Part shown: one piece after another, positions 1-13,330 of the stretch
Layout of the letters: each line of letters begins with the position of its first letter
Position numbering within the stretch: position 1 is the first letter of the stretch
DNA from: Arenicola marina
Lineage: Eukaryota; Annelida; Polychaeta; Arenicolidae
Length of the DNA: 64,000 bases
NCBI GenBank assembly: GCA_964019135.1
Contig: OZ025248.1
Location: 48,663,670-48,727,669 of the forward strand
Direction of reading: 5' to 3'
The notes under the pieces: generated by a model
Database searches by the model: none
What the model saw: only the letters and a program-made list of their open reading frames with translations
What the model was told of the DNA's origin: nothing
Position numbers and translations under genes: made by a program

Positions 1-1696
1 AAAGCGGCCTATGTCTGATCCATTGTAATGCACCAGAGTTACAGGCGATGTGAATTATTGTATGATATTTACGCGTATTAGTGTCTTATTTCTTTGTTTG
101 GCTACATTATATTTATATGTATACATATATCATTATTAAAGGGTTTCCCCATCCAAACATATCTATTGCGTATTACTATTATAGGTTACTTTGAACGAAT
201 TATGTAGACTTCTTCACTGTACTGTGAAGTCACAAGAAAGTGTACAAACCCTTAGTTAACTAACGGGAGATACTAAGGATTTGTATTTTGTTGCCGAGTA
301 CGGTAGAAACTACATGAACCGGATTTATCTCTTAAAGGAATCGCCAATGCGTACGAAATAAAAAAAGTCCTCTGCCCGTGCGTGACTTGGATGGCTCGCT
401 AAGTATGGTACTATTATTAGTAAAGCGAAGTAGAGCGCAACCTCGTACTATATTATATACGATTTCGACAATGAAATGAAAGCAAACTCATTCGGGGAGG
501 TATTTATACTTTGAAAATCCGGGTTACCGAATTACTGTACATCTATATGGGTTTCGCTGGTCCATATGCTATGGATCACCGACTTGCCTAGAGTCTGGTG
601 GACTTGTAGTTGACTTGTAATGCCTGAATGCCGAATAGGTTTCGCTTTACGGTCAGATCAACATTACATAAAATATGCTCTTTAATGGCATCGAGAGCCA
701 TTTGCATGCGGTCAAGATATAATTAAAGCGGAGGGTGGTTCCTAGTTTTCTGTTGCCCTGACGTCTTTGCTTCCAGTTTGTTTTCATTCCAGTTCTCCAT
801 TTATCTTTTGACGATTGCACGTTTGTAATTCAGGACGGCGAACAGAATATCAAAATGTATATAATATATGGTCGTGTTATTTTTTGTTTGAGTTTCGAAG
901 TTTCACAAGATCTACTCATGATGCAGTATCTTTATGTTATATCTGTATATGGGGAGGCTTATGATACATGTATAACCATCATTTGTGGTAACCTGAGCAT
1001 GTAACAGAACCCTACCATTTCGTAAATGAACAATTAAAGAAGAGAAGATGAATCCCTCTTTATGGACTGGGTATTCATGTGTATCATGTGTTTTGTAATA
1101 TGCAGCGTGATAGGTTTCTGTGGTGATTATCTCTTAGGGTGTCTGATTCGTGCGCTGGAATATAATTATATCATGACCATACGGAGTAATGACTTTCGAT
1201 TCAAGCTTCTTGAGTTATTTCTGCATATATGTCTGGTTTATGTGTAATTACTACTTCACAGTTCCGTCTTTTTGTGTTGGCATCATTCCTTATTTTCCTG
1301 GTTCGAAAACTAATAAATTATTATGCTTTTAAATTATTAGTCTCAGTCGTATTTTTTCGAACCATGCCATGAAATACAAATGACGATGAACGTAAGTGAG
1401 ACTGTTCAGTTTAAAATAATGTGCATTTCATAACACACAGTTCATTCGACCATGGATCCGATCGCGTGTCCTGCCTGGCTGGTGCTGCCTTCTGGCCGGC
1501 TTTACGAAGGCTGAACAGTCTTAATCCCTGCCGGAGCCACAACGTAACCTGTCAACCAAAAAACCCAACCATGCTGGACTCAAATTGTAAGGCATCCTCC
1601 AGGTAGTATGCGGCGAAACTAAAATTGTATGTATCCTTTTACACCGAAATATTTATGATGACTCAGTATGCACAATGGGGGGGGGAGGGGGGGGCG
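1..1696. other. Upstream intergenic DNA, no gene seen
   Basis: AT-rich sequence with only short chance reading frames and no convincing exon on either strand. The first bases (aaagcggccta) match the 3' tail motif of the tRNA-derived SINEs found later in the window, so a SINE may end at the left edge. A poly-G stretch lies near 1677-1695. Confidence 0.5.
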
Positions 1697-2417
1697 CCAG
1701 GGGTATTTTCGTTCCTCAGGAATGTGGTTTTCATTTCAACGTGACCTGAGAATGAGAAAAATAATTCTTCGTGAACTGGAAATGGAGCATTTGCCGACTG
1801 TCGTGATCAACAATTTTCATTAATTTGAACCGGGAATTTTAATATTAAATAACCGTAATTCGGGAAATCGCCAATTACTATCATGTATTCGCCCCTTCCT
1901 TTGTATGCGGGAAGTTTTCGTTTTAATTCATCGTCACCGGGGAATAAAGACATTTGTTTTTCTTTATCTGGGAACACGAACCCCCTAGCTCTTACCCCCC
2001 CCACACCCCCCGCCACGATGGGCCTGATGGCCTCATATGCGAAATAAATGTTACCAGGGGCATTTCCGTTCCTCAGGAATGTGGTTTTCATTTCAACGTG
2101 AACTGAGAATGAGAAAAATTATTCTTCGTGAACTGGGAATGGAGCATTTGCCGACTGTCGTGATCAACAATTTTCATTAATTTGAACTGGGAATTTTAAT
2201 ATTAAATAGAGGGTCTAACCGTAATTCGGGAAATCGCCAATTACTATCATGTATTCGCCCCTTCCTTTGTATGCGGGAAGTTTTCGTTTTAATTCATCGT
2301 CACCGGGGAATAAAGACATTTGTTTTTCTTTATCTGGGAACACGGACCCCCTAGATCTTGCCCCCCCCCCCCCGCCACGATGGGCCTGATGGCCTCATAT
2401 GCGAAATAAATGTTACC
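1697..2417. repeat. Tandem duplication of about 357 bp
   Basis: Two near-identical copies start at 1697 and 2054, each beginning CCAGGGG and ending GCGAAATAAATGTTACC. They differ by scattered substitutions, a 10-bp insertion near 2209 in the second copy and C-tract length near 1996 and 2360. No reading frame is conserved and the function is unknown. Confidence 0.85.
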
Positions 2418-2709
2418 TACATCCTTCAGGTCGTACTTTAGTACTCGATAGGTTTAGACACTTAATTTGGACGGCCCACACCCATAAAATCGAAAAAGCT
2501 TATTGCAAAAAATAAAAAAATATTATCAAACAAATCTTGTGTGTGCATAGCTATAGGGTCCATGCAAACAACGAATTTGCGCCGTACGTAACACGGAAGA
2601 ATCGGCCAAGAATTAATTTACGATGCATGCATTTATTCTTTTATGTTGGTTCTGCGTTTAATTACTGGGTCCTCGTGATATGTTTCGCGGTAATATCAGG
2701 TCCTGCAAG

Positions 2710-2795
2710 TGCAAACGTCACGCCCCCCTTGGGTAAATTCAAAATTACTGCATGAAGCAGCTACTGCTGTCAAGGCCATGACGTCATTGTTCAAG
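2710..2795 (+). promoter_or_regulatory. Candidate core promoter with CRE and YY1-like motif
   Basis: A perfect palindromic CRE (TGACGTCA) lies at 2779-2786, ten bases before the chosen start codon, and ACGTCACGCCCCCC near 2716 combines a CRE half site with a GC-box-like run. CAAGATGGC, which spans the start codon, matches the YY1 core often found in TATA-less promoters whose start site is close to the ATG. No TATA box was seen. Promoter activity is inferred from motif content and position only. Confidence 0.45.
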
Positions 2796-2844
2796 ATGGC
2801 AGACGAATCTGGTGGAATTGTGCGAAATATCGGAGCAGTGTCTC
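2796..2844 (+). CDS. Map7: Exon 1, MAP7-like: N-terminal 16 residues
   Basis: The ATG at 2796 has a strong context (A at -3, G at +4) and opens MADESGGIVRNIGAVS, followed by one base and a consensus donor GTAAGT at 2845. The exon leaves phase 1, and its last base C joins the first two bases of exon 2 (CT) to give proline. An upstream in-frame ATG at 2778 would add six residues but overlaps the CRE and has a weaker context. The short acidic leader followed by a very long first intron is common in large animal genes. Linkage to exon 2 over 27.7 kb is inferred from phase and start context; an untranslated or alternative first exon remains possible. Confidence 0.6.
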
Positions 2845-3262
2845 GTAAGTTTTTTGCATTTTAACACCGCGTTTGTTATTCGCTAGTCTATACAATTTAT
2901 CAAGCTGTCCCAATGTTTCAAATGATCGAGTTTGAAAGATGTCAAGTGTCCGAATTTTGGCATACAAGACACTTATAACGTCTTTCCATTGCGGAATTAC
3001 TAGTTTTTGACCTCCCGAACGCCTCGCCTTCTCGCCGGTTTGATATTCTTGACATCTGTCAAAATGTCACATTGTCCTGCCCTTAAGCTGGGCCTATTTA
3101 TAGAAAGTTATTGCTTCGATTTAATCGTGGGAATGTTGTACTTCCTTTTGCACATTTACTCCCCACTTAGTAGAATCTGAGGATAATGTGGGTAGACAGT
3201 AGGCCACTGGCACTGGTACCCCTACTCCCTAGCTAGCTCCATCACATAGCCATAGGCTAACA

Positions 3263-3722
3263 CAGACACAGTAAATCAGTGGAGGGGTAGGGGGCCCTGT
3301 AACATAATAACCTGTCCGGCCGTGATAACCTGTCCGGCCACGCTTCTTTCATATCATTAATCCTAACCAGAACCCTAATCTTAACCTTAACCCTAACCCT
3401 GACCCTACCCTAACCCTAAACCTAACAAAAATGCGCTATTTACATAGCAACCCCATTCGCTGCGCATGCGCGCACGTCAGCCAGACACTATATCACGGCG
3501 GACAGGTTATCATGCTACAGGCCCCCACAACGTATTTAGTATACTTGTTGGGGCCCCCACAACGTGTTTAGTATACGTTGTGGGGGCCCTCTACCCCCCC
3601 ATGTTTAGTATGCGTTGTGGGGGCCCCCTACCCTCCCGCTCCACTGATTTACTGTATAATGTGTTTAGTATACGTTGTGCTGGGCCCTGTACCTCCCCTC
3701 CCACCTCCACTGATTTACTGTG
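3263..3722. mobile_element. Putative non-autonomous TIR element (MITE-like)
   Basis: CACAGTAAATCAGTGGAGG at 3267-3285 recurs as its exact reverse complement at 3704-3722, and GGGCCC-containing flanks continue the match imperfectly. Inside are further partial copies (3638-3656), repeated GTTTAGTATACGTTGTGGGGGC motifs between 3535 and 3685 and a telomere-like tract. There is no coding capacity, so if it is mobile it would need an enzyme supplied elsewhere. Target duplications were not resolved. Confidence 0.5.
3359..3426. repeat. Degenerate interstitial telomeric repeat
   Basis: About ten imperfect CCCTAA/CCTTAA units (complement of TTAGGG) in a row, with variants such as CCCTGA. TTAGGG is the telomere unit of most non-arthropod animals. 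The tract lies within the putative TIR element. Confidence 0.8.
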
Positions 3723-6700
3723 CCTGTGATGTAGCCTGTGTCAAGTTTTAGGCCTACTGTTTTTTGGGTAGACAGATGTATCAGGGTGGGGGCAGAGACA
3801 TAAAAGACTGTCTGGGACAGTTGAATTGCATGGTCAAACAGGTCAAAATGCTGGTTGTATGCCTGACAGGGCTGGTAAAGATTTATCCTGTAATCTCTTG
3901 CTGTTCTGTAATATTCAGCAGTTTCACTTCAAGCAAATAACCTGCAGACACTGATGAATGCGAACAATAAAACTGCATGGACCATGGTGGCTTCTGTTTT
4001 TTGGTCTCCACAATATAACATCGGAAAACTATGCGCTCAGTCATTGGCGCTCACTTTTCGGAATATGACATTGCAGTTTCACAGAATTCCTTAATCTATG
4101 CAGCATTATTAGTTATAAGCTTATTTATGAGCTTATTATTATTATAAGACATTAATGAAAATCTACAGCAGATTGATTTGATAGGACAGTTAAATTTTGT
4201 TGCTGTAGTATTGCTTAGCCTCAGACCTCATATTTATTATTTTTATAGCAAGGGCCAGTATTTGCAAATTATATCATAAATATAGCCGGCACGGAAACTC
4301 GTTTTCTAATTTGACACAAAATGTTTCATTGACAAGCCTAAAATCAGTTTATATTTGTCAACTTGAACCAAAGACCCAACAAAATTTGGTGTACTCACAG
4401 TCCTGGCTGTTGTCAAAAGAATTCACATGATGCCAACATTATGAGTTTCACGCAAACGAAGCAGACAAGTTTTGCTATGGCCATTGCTCTGCTTACCTTG
4501 TCATCTGTCATGTCTGTGGCCGATAGTATTGCTGGAATTTTGGGGAGGGGGGTTAGGTTGTGTCAATGTCAAGCCGTAACTTGAATTAAGCTTACATGCG
4601 TTTATAATTTCTTCTCATAGATATGAACATTGAAGCTACAAACTCTGTCCCCTTTTCTAGTGCCTGATATTAGACTCTTCCGTAGGCTTAATTCTTTTAA
4701 CCAATGAAAATGCAGTAATATGACCTTCACCTTACATCGTCATAAAAAGGTGGCTTTCAACACACATTCGTCTGCTATACTTTATGCTGGAGACTATCAT
4801 GTTCTGCTGTTATTAAACAAGATACGTTTTCAAGTAAGAATCACAAGGGTCTCATGTAATGGAGCAAATACATGCATAAATTGTGGCTGTAAATGGTGCA
4901 CGGACAAAAATATTTACGAAAGCGAGGTGGCAGATATTAAATGCGCCGACTATAGCTATCATTTATCATTGATATAAATACTAAACTTTATATGCCTGGT
5001 AGTCTATGCAATATATATAGGGAGAGGTCTATATATATTGAAAACTGACATAAAATATATTAAAAATCGCCACTGACATAATTGTTTGTTGATAAATCTG
5101 GCCGGGAGTGTTGAAAAACTAAAACTGGACACAAAATGCTATTAGTGATACTGAGCATTTCTAAATTTGGCACTGACTATTGTTTCTAGTAAAATCTGAC
5201 AGTGACACTGTCATTTACAAAACCAATAGTTGACATTACAAAATATCAGATTATTTCTGACAAATCTTGGCTAAATTAAATGATCAACAGATACATTTCT
5301 TTATTCCGCACCAAAGCAAAGGTGAGCATGTTTACTTCAACATTATTGACTTTGTTAACATTTTATTTACATGAGAACTCCATTGTGATTGACCAATATA
5401 AACCTGAATACAATTTTGAACTTTTTTTTTATCCTCACCAGGTTTACCTTTAAAAATGTTCAGCAAAGGTATGGTAAACTACAAACCTTTGATATGTTGA
5501 CCAACAACAAAAACTTACCAACTGGGCTCCAATAATACTATAATATTTATTTTCCTTTACACCGCCTTTTCATTATTTATTTCCATCTGGGATACATTTA
5601 TAGATATAATTTTTATAAAGTTTTTTTTATAATTTTGTTATATATGGGATAATGCAGCAGCCCATACCATTCTTAAGCTGTTTTCACTGCCTAAGTCAAT
5701 TGATAGAAACAACAATTAAGATTAAATGTTATCTTTAGTAATTTCATCAATGGAGACTCTTACCCAGATGTGGCTAGTGTAATAAACTTAATGCAACTTA
5801 AAAATTATAGTTTAATTAATTATTATAGTTTTACCAGATGATATTTAATATACTAAATGTACCTTTATTTATCATCAAGCAAAGCCAGGAGTTACCTTGT
5901 CCAAATTCTTAGTGTACCCCTTTATTATCATACGCTGGGCTATATGAACCTATGCACCATTGTATAAGAGACGATTCAGTTGGGTGAAACAAGTAGACCT
6001 TTGACCCATTGGCAAGTGAACTAAATCTGTGTCAACTAACCATTATTATATATAGGGTTAAATTTCAGCCATTCATTGACTGAACTGTTATGATAAAAGA
6101 TTAGGTAAAAATGTGTATGCAATATTTTGGCGTTACAGACAGAGATCTATGCCAGGTACTTTACTATTTATAAAGTATATACATATTGGTATATCCCTGG
6201 TATCTGGCCTCCAAATTTTAATATTTATTTCCATCTGTCATACAGGAATATATGTACCGGTAATATAAATCAAATATATGTTTCCTATATGTTATATATT
6301 TGTAATATATTTGATACATGCTACTTCTATGTGTAAGCTTTGTTCATTGTTATGTATTCTAATGTCTTTGTAATGATATCACTGGCTTATCTCTTTAATT
6401 CAGAATGGATTTTGTATCTAATATCATCAGAAAGACTGACAGCTTTTTTAAACATGCCATATATATCAGTTGTGCAAGTCCGATCCCCTCCAGCTGTCTG
6501 TGGTTTAGAACATGCTGTAAATTGAGTGCCTCATGTTGTTGGTGTGTATCAGACAGGGTATGAAACTAGAAACCTGGATCTCATTTCGTTTGGATATCTT
6601 GAGGCAATGTTTCCATTATAGGTCTGGCAATCTGTTGTTGGACAAGCCAACAATACCCACTGACGTTAACTTTTGTAGTATGTGATGTAACTGATATACT

Positions 6701-9299
6701 GCAGATGGTTTTATTTGTTCCTCTGTCCTGTTGTGTGTGACGCTTCCTGTGTAAGAGAATACTGAAAAAAGTATGAATACATGTAAGTTAGCTGTACATC
6801 GTTTTATAGTAGCACTAACGCATATATGTATAGTTACATATGGCACGCCAGCGCCAGACCTATACCACAATCCTACACATTACTGTGTTAATTGGAACCA
6901 ATGGTAGAGGGCCTCCTGCTGTTATTACCGATAGCCAATGGGCAATATGATTCAAGGGCGCGCCCCTGTGGCCACTTTCCCCGGTCTCTCGCTGGAGCTC
7001 GCGTTGAGGGGGTGGTGGGGTGCTCACCCAAAGCATTAACTTTAATCCTGCCTATGTGATGCACTACATGTGAATGGAGATCCCCCGTATCGCCCTCAAT
7101 GTCAGTCAGCGTTAGTGGGCGCCGCTGTGGACTGTCTGATGAGATGGAGTGTGGAGGGGGGTTGGTGCGCAATGATGGGTGGCTGGTCGTGGCCAGTCGC
7201 CAGCCTGGGACACTTTCATCAAGACTCTTAACAAGGTCGAATGTATCTACCCAGACGGTTGCTATGGTAACGGGAAATATTAGCGGACGTAGGGAATTAG
7301 TTTTTCGTTTTTCTCCATCGTGCGGTCGTTCTTTGGCAGTGCCCCTGGTACCTGTAGAGGGCAGAATCCTCCGACAGGAGGATGACGTCTGTGGTCGTGT
7401 TCGGCCTGACTGCAGGTCTTTATGTAGATAGCGGGCTGGTGGCTCCGTCTGCCACCCCTACCCCGGCCATGGCCTTCAAGCACTGTTTGCCTGGGACTCC
7501 TGTGTCGCCGATTCAGATGACATACGGTTGGACCTGATCCTCTTAAATGTCAGCGGGATACCCACCACATATGGTTCCGCGGAGGAGCCAAGTGCTGGGG
7601 AAAACCGTTCTATACGGGGATCTGAAGTCTCCGGATCACATGATGTAGATAATAGTTTCTGTTAAATTAATGTCGGATACGAAAAGCGAGTATGGGCCTG
7701 CGATATTTGCTATCCCTGACCGTTACTGTTGTGCGATGCCCGTGTCCATTTCGGTAGTTAATCGCGATATATTGGTGTTCTTTACCGTTAGTTATTCGGG
7801 ATACTTACTGGCCTTTTATTGATAGTTACTCGTGATGACTGCTGTCCGTGACCGTGAATTATATTGGCTTATACGAAAACAATAGTAATCGCCATATTAG
7901 TATGGGGCAGGCGTTTTATCAACGAATCGCTGTTCGTATTAAACAAATTAAACATTGAGAGGTCTGGTGTGTGTGGCAGGACCTATTCAAGGTTAACCTC
8001 TGGGTCAGGGGCTCGTGAGCCTCTGCAAGAATATTGTAAATGCAGGATGTCCTTATCCCATGTCCTTTTGGTTTTGGCCATCTGGGGCATGACTCCACTC
8101 TTTCCTTTCCCAATACAATTTAAAACAATTTACGGTTGGGTTTTGCCAGAGGCGTGGTGAACTTGAGGTGAAAAGGCATGGTGTACCTTGTAGCTTCTTA
8201 TATCATTGATGAAACAGTTGTTGGTTTACCACATCGCTGGCTCTGCTATTGTAAGCATCGATCGCTTAACACGGTTACAGCGGCGTGGGTGCGTTTGGGG
8301 GGGGGGGGGGCGGGGGGCAGTACTTCATGTCTTATTTAGCACCCGTGTCCCGTGTCCCACTGCACTCGCGGGGTAATGGCATTTTATTTTGTCTGTATCA
8401 GTGTATTAAGACACCGATATGGAAACAGTTTGTTGGCAGGGCCACAATGTGGTGCAACATATTGCTGCTGTGTATATTAAGGCGAGGGTGTATATGCACA
8501 GGACACGACTAGCGGGCAGTGGATGGGACCCTGGGGTCTTATTCGGAGGGGTTCATGCCGTGCTCCAAATGCTTGGATACTATATATGCCGGGTGACAGA
8601 GAGAGAGTCGATACCGCACGTCTACCGACAGCTGTCTGGTCGCAATATATATTGGTGTTGATTGAAACGTGCGCTGGGTATAGATCTGTATATATGGAGT
8701 CTGTCGGTCCAGCCCAAAACCGTTTGCGGACGACCAAGATATTCGGTCGTTGAGACTGGTCTAAAGCTGTTAACACCGGTGGAGGGTGGGGGGGGGGGGG
8801 CATGGCAGGAGGAAAGCCAGCTGGTGTATGCAATTCTATTGGTCCCGGCAGCTGGGTCATTCTGGCTCAGCGGCTGTGTCAAACTTCGCGTCGGGATTGT
8901 TTTTCTCCATTTTCATGTAATCTGTCATATAACATTCGTTTTGTTTTTAGTCGCTTTAATGCGTGCGCGACAATCCTTTTGAAAAAAAAGTAGTCGACAT
9001 TTCTTTGTGGGATGAGGCGTTTGAATGAAAGTTCCCCTCCAAGGTCGTTTGCTAACGGTCGATACGATACAAAAGCTGCCATGCGTGGAAGCAAAATATT
9101 ACACCGGGTCGGTAAATGTATGTGGCTATCGTGGGCGATTTGCGATGGGGTGTCGAAGCTGTTTGTTTTGGCCGTGAAAGGCTCGGAGTGTGCTGTTGGT
9201 TGGGAGACACGCGTGCCGGGGTGAAAAAGAATTGATGTGCCCCGGACTGTCGCTTGGCGGTCTCACCCAATACGGGCTTGGTAAACAGTGGCCACGTGT

Positions 9300-10650
9300 A
9301 GGGGCTGTGGAGGTGGGTGAGGGGTTATGAGGGAGGGAGGGGGTTGGGGGGTCAATCGGGACCCGGGTCGTGCCGCATGCCCCGTGCCCAGCGCCCCGCG
9401 CCCAGCGCCACCTTTCTTCCTTTTATGTCAGCCATTGGATATTTAGGCAGTGAACGCGGTTTGGCAAAGAGAAGGACGGGGAGGTAGGGGAGGACGATGG
9501 TGTGGATAGACCGCGTCCTAGGCTCGAATATCGGAAGGGAACAGGTGTTCAAATCCTTGGTTAGTGTCTGGCCTAGCTCCTCCCTTCGATGCGAGGACTG
9601 AGATGTAAGGGTGAAGCCGATGCCTGACCGACCTGACTGACGCTAGCTGCCCCCCATCCCTCGTCTTTCTCTCTCTCGCTCTCTCCCTCTCTCCTTCCCT
9701 CTCTCTCTCTCTCTCCACGCCCGTCCCCCTTCTCTCCTTCCCTGCCAGCGCCCACTTAGCGCGATCGACAGGGGTGGGGGGGGGGGGGGGTCACTGTCAA
9801 ACACGCGCCCGCTCGTCTCAGATTGGCTCCGGTGCGTCACGTGATAATTACCAGACGCCGGCCAGACTCCAGGCTGGGTATCTCAGGCGTTGTCTAATTT
9901 TTTTTGTCACCGGTCTTACTGGCACACGACTGTTCGAAGTTTCGCTGGGCTCGGTTTTTTTGTCTGTTCTTTTCACAGGGATGATGTCTATTTCTGGCGT
10001 GTCTCTTTGTCGGACCAGACGGATTTGAGTTAATATTACCTCACCTTGACCATTACGTCACTGCCGACCTTTATGACAGTGCCAGGAATGGTGACGTCAT
10101 GCGAACGGCCATCCCCGTCGCAGTCATATATGCGTTGTTTCGGACGGCGCCTTTAGCGTACTCATTGTCTTTTGTGATCCCCGTAAATGTAAGTTGAATT
10201 TGTACACAGTCACCTGGATAATCCTATTCACATATTGGGATTGTCGTCACGTATGGTATGCCCAGTTTCCGACTCATCTCGATCCACTGGTGAATGGTTG
10301 CTCTGGATGCCATGCTACAGCCATCGTGGACAGGTGTGCCTAGCCCGTCCCAATTGCCGACGAGGGCCTAGCTGTCGGCAAACGGAGAGGGGGAAGACAG
10401 CAACGCGCCGCTGGTTCAGACGTTTCGGTGGCTGGGCCGATCGCTTGGCTTGTTCTCTCGCGGCGCACCTTGCCATCGGGTTGGACAGCACGAGGCCAGT
10501 GCAGCCGAGCAGTAGTACTTGTGACGTCAGGCGGCGAGGGACTATTGTCGGAGTACGAATCCTGGACGATGATGATATTATGACTTCGATGATATCCGCG
10601 TAACTTCGGTTGTCCTGGGCGAGGATTCAACACGAAATAACAGGAGAGCT
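9300..10650. promoter_or_regulatory. GC-rich island with CRE palindromes
   Basis: Relative to neighbouring AT-rich intron this stretch is rich in G, C and CpG. It holds perfect CREs (TGACGTCA) at 10092-10099 and 10522-10529, a near-CRE (ATTACGTCACT) around 10053 and a long CT/GA-rich tract at 9655-9730. No exon with a good donor and start was identified. It could be an intronic enhancer or alternative promoter; this is inference from composition. Confidence 0.3.
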
Positions 10651-13024
10651 GCCAATACCCGGGGGGGCCTGCGCTGGCTCTCCTCTGACCGCGCGCTTTG
10701 TCTAACCCGTCTGGTGTGGGCTGTTGGTCTTAAGGATTCTCGGCGTGGTTGTATGTTGGATGACGTGTAAAGGCAGTCTCACTGCGCCGTGCGTTGTCTC
10801 GCCTTACCGCCAGCCACCGGGAGGTGAGGTAGGATAGACCGTACGCCCTCATCAGCGTTACAAACTGTCTCCATATCTGTGTGTCTGTTGGATATAAATG
10901 TAAGATTCCCTCGCCGTAACAGGAGCCGATACCTCTGTGCATGAAATTAACGTGACGCGTGGAAGAAAAAAACTATGATGGTTTTCTGGTGAAACCTAAT
11001 CCACAACAGATGAAGGGAATGAGAGATAGAGCTAGTTGTTGCTCTCAATGAAGGGAGCAGGGGGCTGCAGTGAATAAGTTTCTCTCAACATGGAACAGCT
11101 AGTCTGGAGCGATAATTCAAGAGGATAGCTGACGGCAGGAGGAGGAGAGGGAGCAAAACGTATTTTCTGGCAGCTGCTTCGCAATGGAGTTCGAAGAAGA
11201 AGCTCTTACAAACGACGTTATGGCTGTGACTCTTCCGGGTACTGTAGTTATGTCTACCACTTCCTCTCTCATAATTTATTTTCATGCTTCATTGCTTATT
11301 CTTTTGGTAGTCGGACTCAAAGTAATATGATAATATCTATCCACGAATGTCAATGTGGGCGATCGACGAAACAAAGTGCATTTGCTAATGTTGTATCTGA
11401 AAGGAAACTTCACGGCTCTCATACAGGACAATAATTGTTGAATTTTATAGACGTTTTCTGTTGTAAAAGTAACCCCCTGACAATAAGAGTAAGAAACGTC
11501 TAAGATGATCGCTTATGTCGTTTTTGTGTTGTTTCAAACAAACTGAAATCACACGGGTGATGTGTGCACATATTTTACTTTGAGCCCTTACCGCTTACAA
11601 AAGCGTGATATGTGACGAGTAGACAAACCCATTGACTTCCTAACCCAGTGAGGAAGATGTCGCTGTTTGATGAAGAGTACTTGTTTCGGTTGGGCGCTCA
11701 TCCATTGCCGTTCTGGAAAAAAGAATCTCATATGTTAAGTGTAGTGTGAAAGGTCAACGAAAATAGGACGTACCGGAAGCCATGTTCACAATCGACTGGA
11801 TCAGGGCGGTGTTGGGGTGGACATAAAAATCCACTCCAACGCTCACTGGTGCGCAGTAAATGTGCAGGACTTGCACAGCGCACATTTACCCGCTATGGAA
11901 TGCCAGGATTGTTAGCTTGAATCTTGGGGCACACACGACGAATAAATGGGTTAGTTTGGAGTACTGGTGCAGGCGGCAACTGAATGGATACCCAGTCGGA
12001 TACCATTGCCGGGCTGCCGTTGAATTATTCAGGGGCGGTCTCTCGGCAGGTGGCCCCGTCTCATCGCTTACCCAATTTGGGCGGAATTAAAATTAATTGT
12101 TTTGTGCGATACGCCTATCTGTAGGCAACATTACATCCCCGAATTCGATCTTTGAGTCGAGTAGCCGGGTCAGTTTAGAGGCAGGCGACAACGATACCCA
12201 ATTTGAAACGAATTTTGCTTGGTTGAAATGTTTGGCGTCTTTAGTAGTGGTAACTTATAGGGGAATGAGTTCTATGATTGATCCAGTCACGATTTTGTTA
12301 ATTTTAGTCATTAGTAACATAGGCATTGATGAAATCGACATGAAATGCGTCAGCTGTGGATGCCGATATCGGATAATTTAGTAATCGTAAGGCAAATTTC
12401 TATCGCTGATTAGCTTACTGTGTCCCGAACTAAGGCCCTCCTTTTATTATTCAGGCTCTACGTCTGCTTGTCTATCGCAGTTCTCCTAAGGGACTCCATA
12501 GTTAATAAGGCGCTTATTTGCACAACGTGTTGATGTTCTATATAACCCAGGTCCACTGAGTCTATCACTGTTTATTCGCTTTTATGGCTGTTAAACATAA
12601 CCACATTACGTTGGCTGTATTGCCGGGTGTACGAGTGCAGTGGTTACTGGGATATCCCTGTCAGACCCATCCTAGAAACCCTCGACATTCCAATCACCCA
12701 GCAACATATGCTGAGCGCAGTGGCCATTAACTGGCTCTTACTCGCATGGACATTGTAAAAATGCTTGCGTGGGTATGATAAATCTGGCTGATATGCCGCA
12801 CACTATATATATCCACGACCTGAAAGCAACACAAGTCGTACTATGTATTTACTGGTGCCGCTGTGAAGCAGAATTATTCGTAAGTTACGCAGGCCATACG
12901 GTATTGGCAGGAAGGAGATTAAACCAAGCGTAGACCTTTTATTAAATGTTAAGGGTAAGAACCATATATACACAATTTTTATTCCTGATGCTTCTTGTTG
13001 TTGGCATGGGGTCTTTCCTGGTTG

Positions 13025-13172
13025 CTAGTGGTGCACCGCAGATCAATCGGTCCTGGATTCGAGTTCGGGCCCTGGCACCTCACCTGGGGCATGTTTCATC
13101 CGTCATCGCCCCGGAGGTTCTTGGCCCTGTTTATCCCGTGTCTGTACAAAAGCGGCCTAAAACACCGCATTT
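13025..13172 (+). mobile_element. Degenerate tRNA-derived SINE (type B)
   Basis: Contains GCAGATCAATCGGTCCTGGA, a B-box-like ATTCGAGTTCGGGCCC and the tail ACAAAAGCGGCCTAAA. All three elements are shared in order with the copy at 31755-31930. It is heavily diverged, and its boundaries are approximate. Confidence 0.6.
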
Positions 13173-13294
13173 ATTTGTTCTTGACAGAATTCACCTAGAC
13201 AGCACATGTCTAGTTGTAATATGCGCTCTAGGACTACAGTGTTGTATTTTAAGGCGCGGGATTGCTGGATTCTTGCGTTTTAGATGGTTGTGGC

Positions 13295-13319
13295 TATATC
13301 ACACGTCTCGTGTGATATA
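13295..13319. repeat. Perfect 11-bp inverted repeat, 3-nt loop
   Basis: TATATCACACG, loop TCT, then CGTGTGATATA. It sits immediately before the 39-bp minisatellite, so it may have been involved in starting the array. That role is speculative. Confidence 0.8.
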
Positions 13320-13330
13320 GGAAGCAAACC

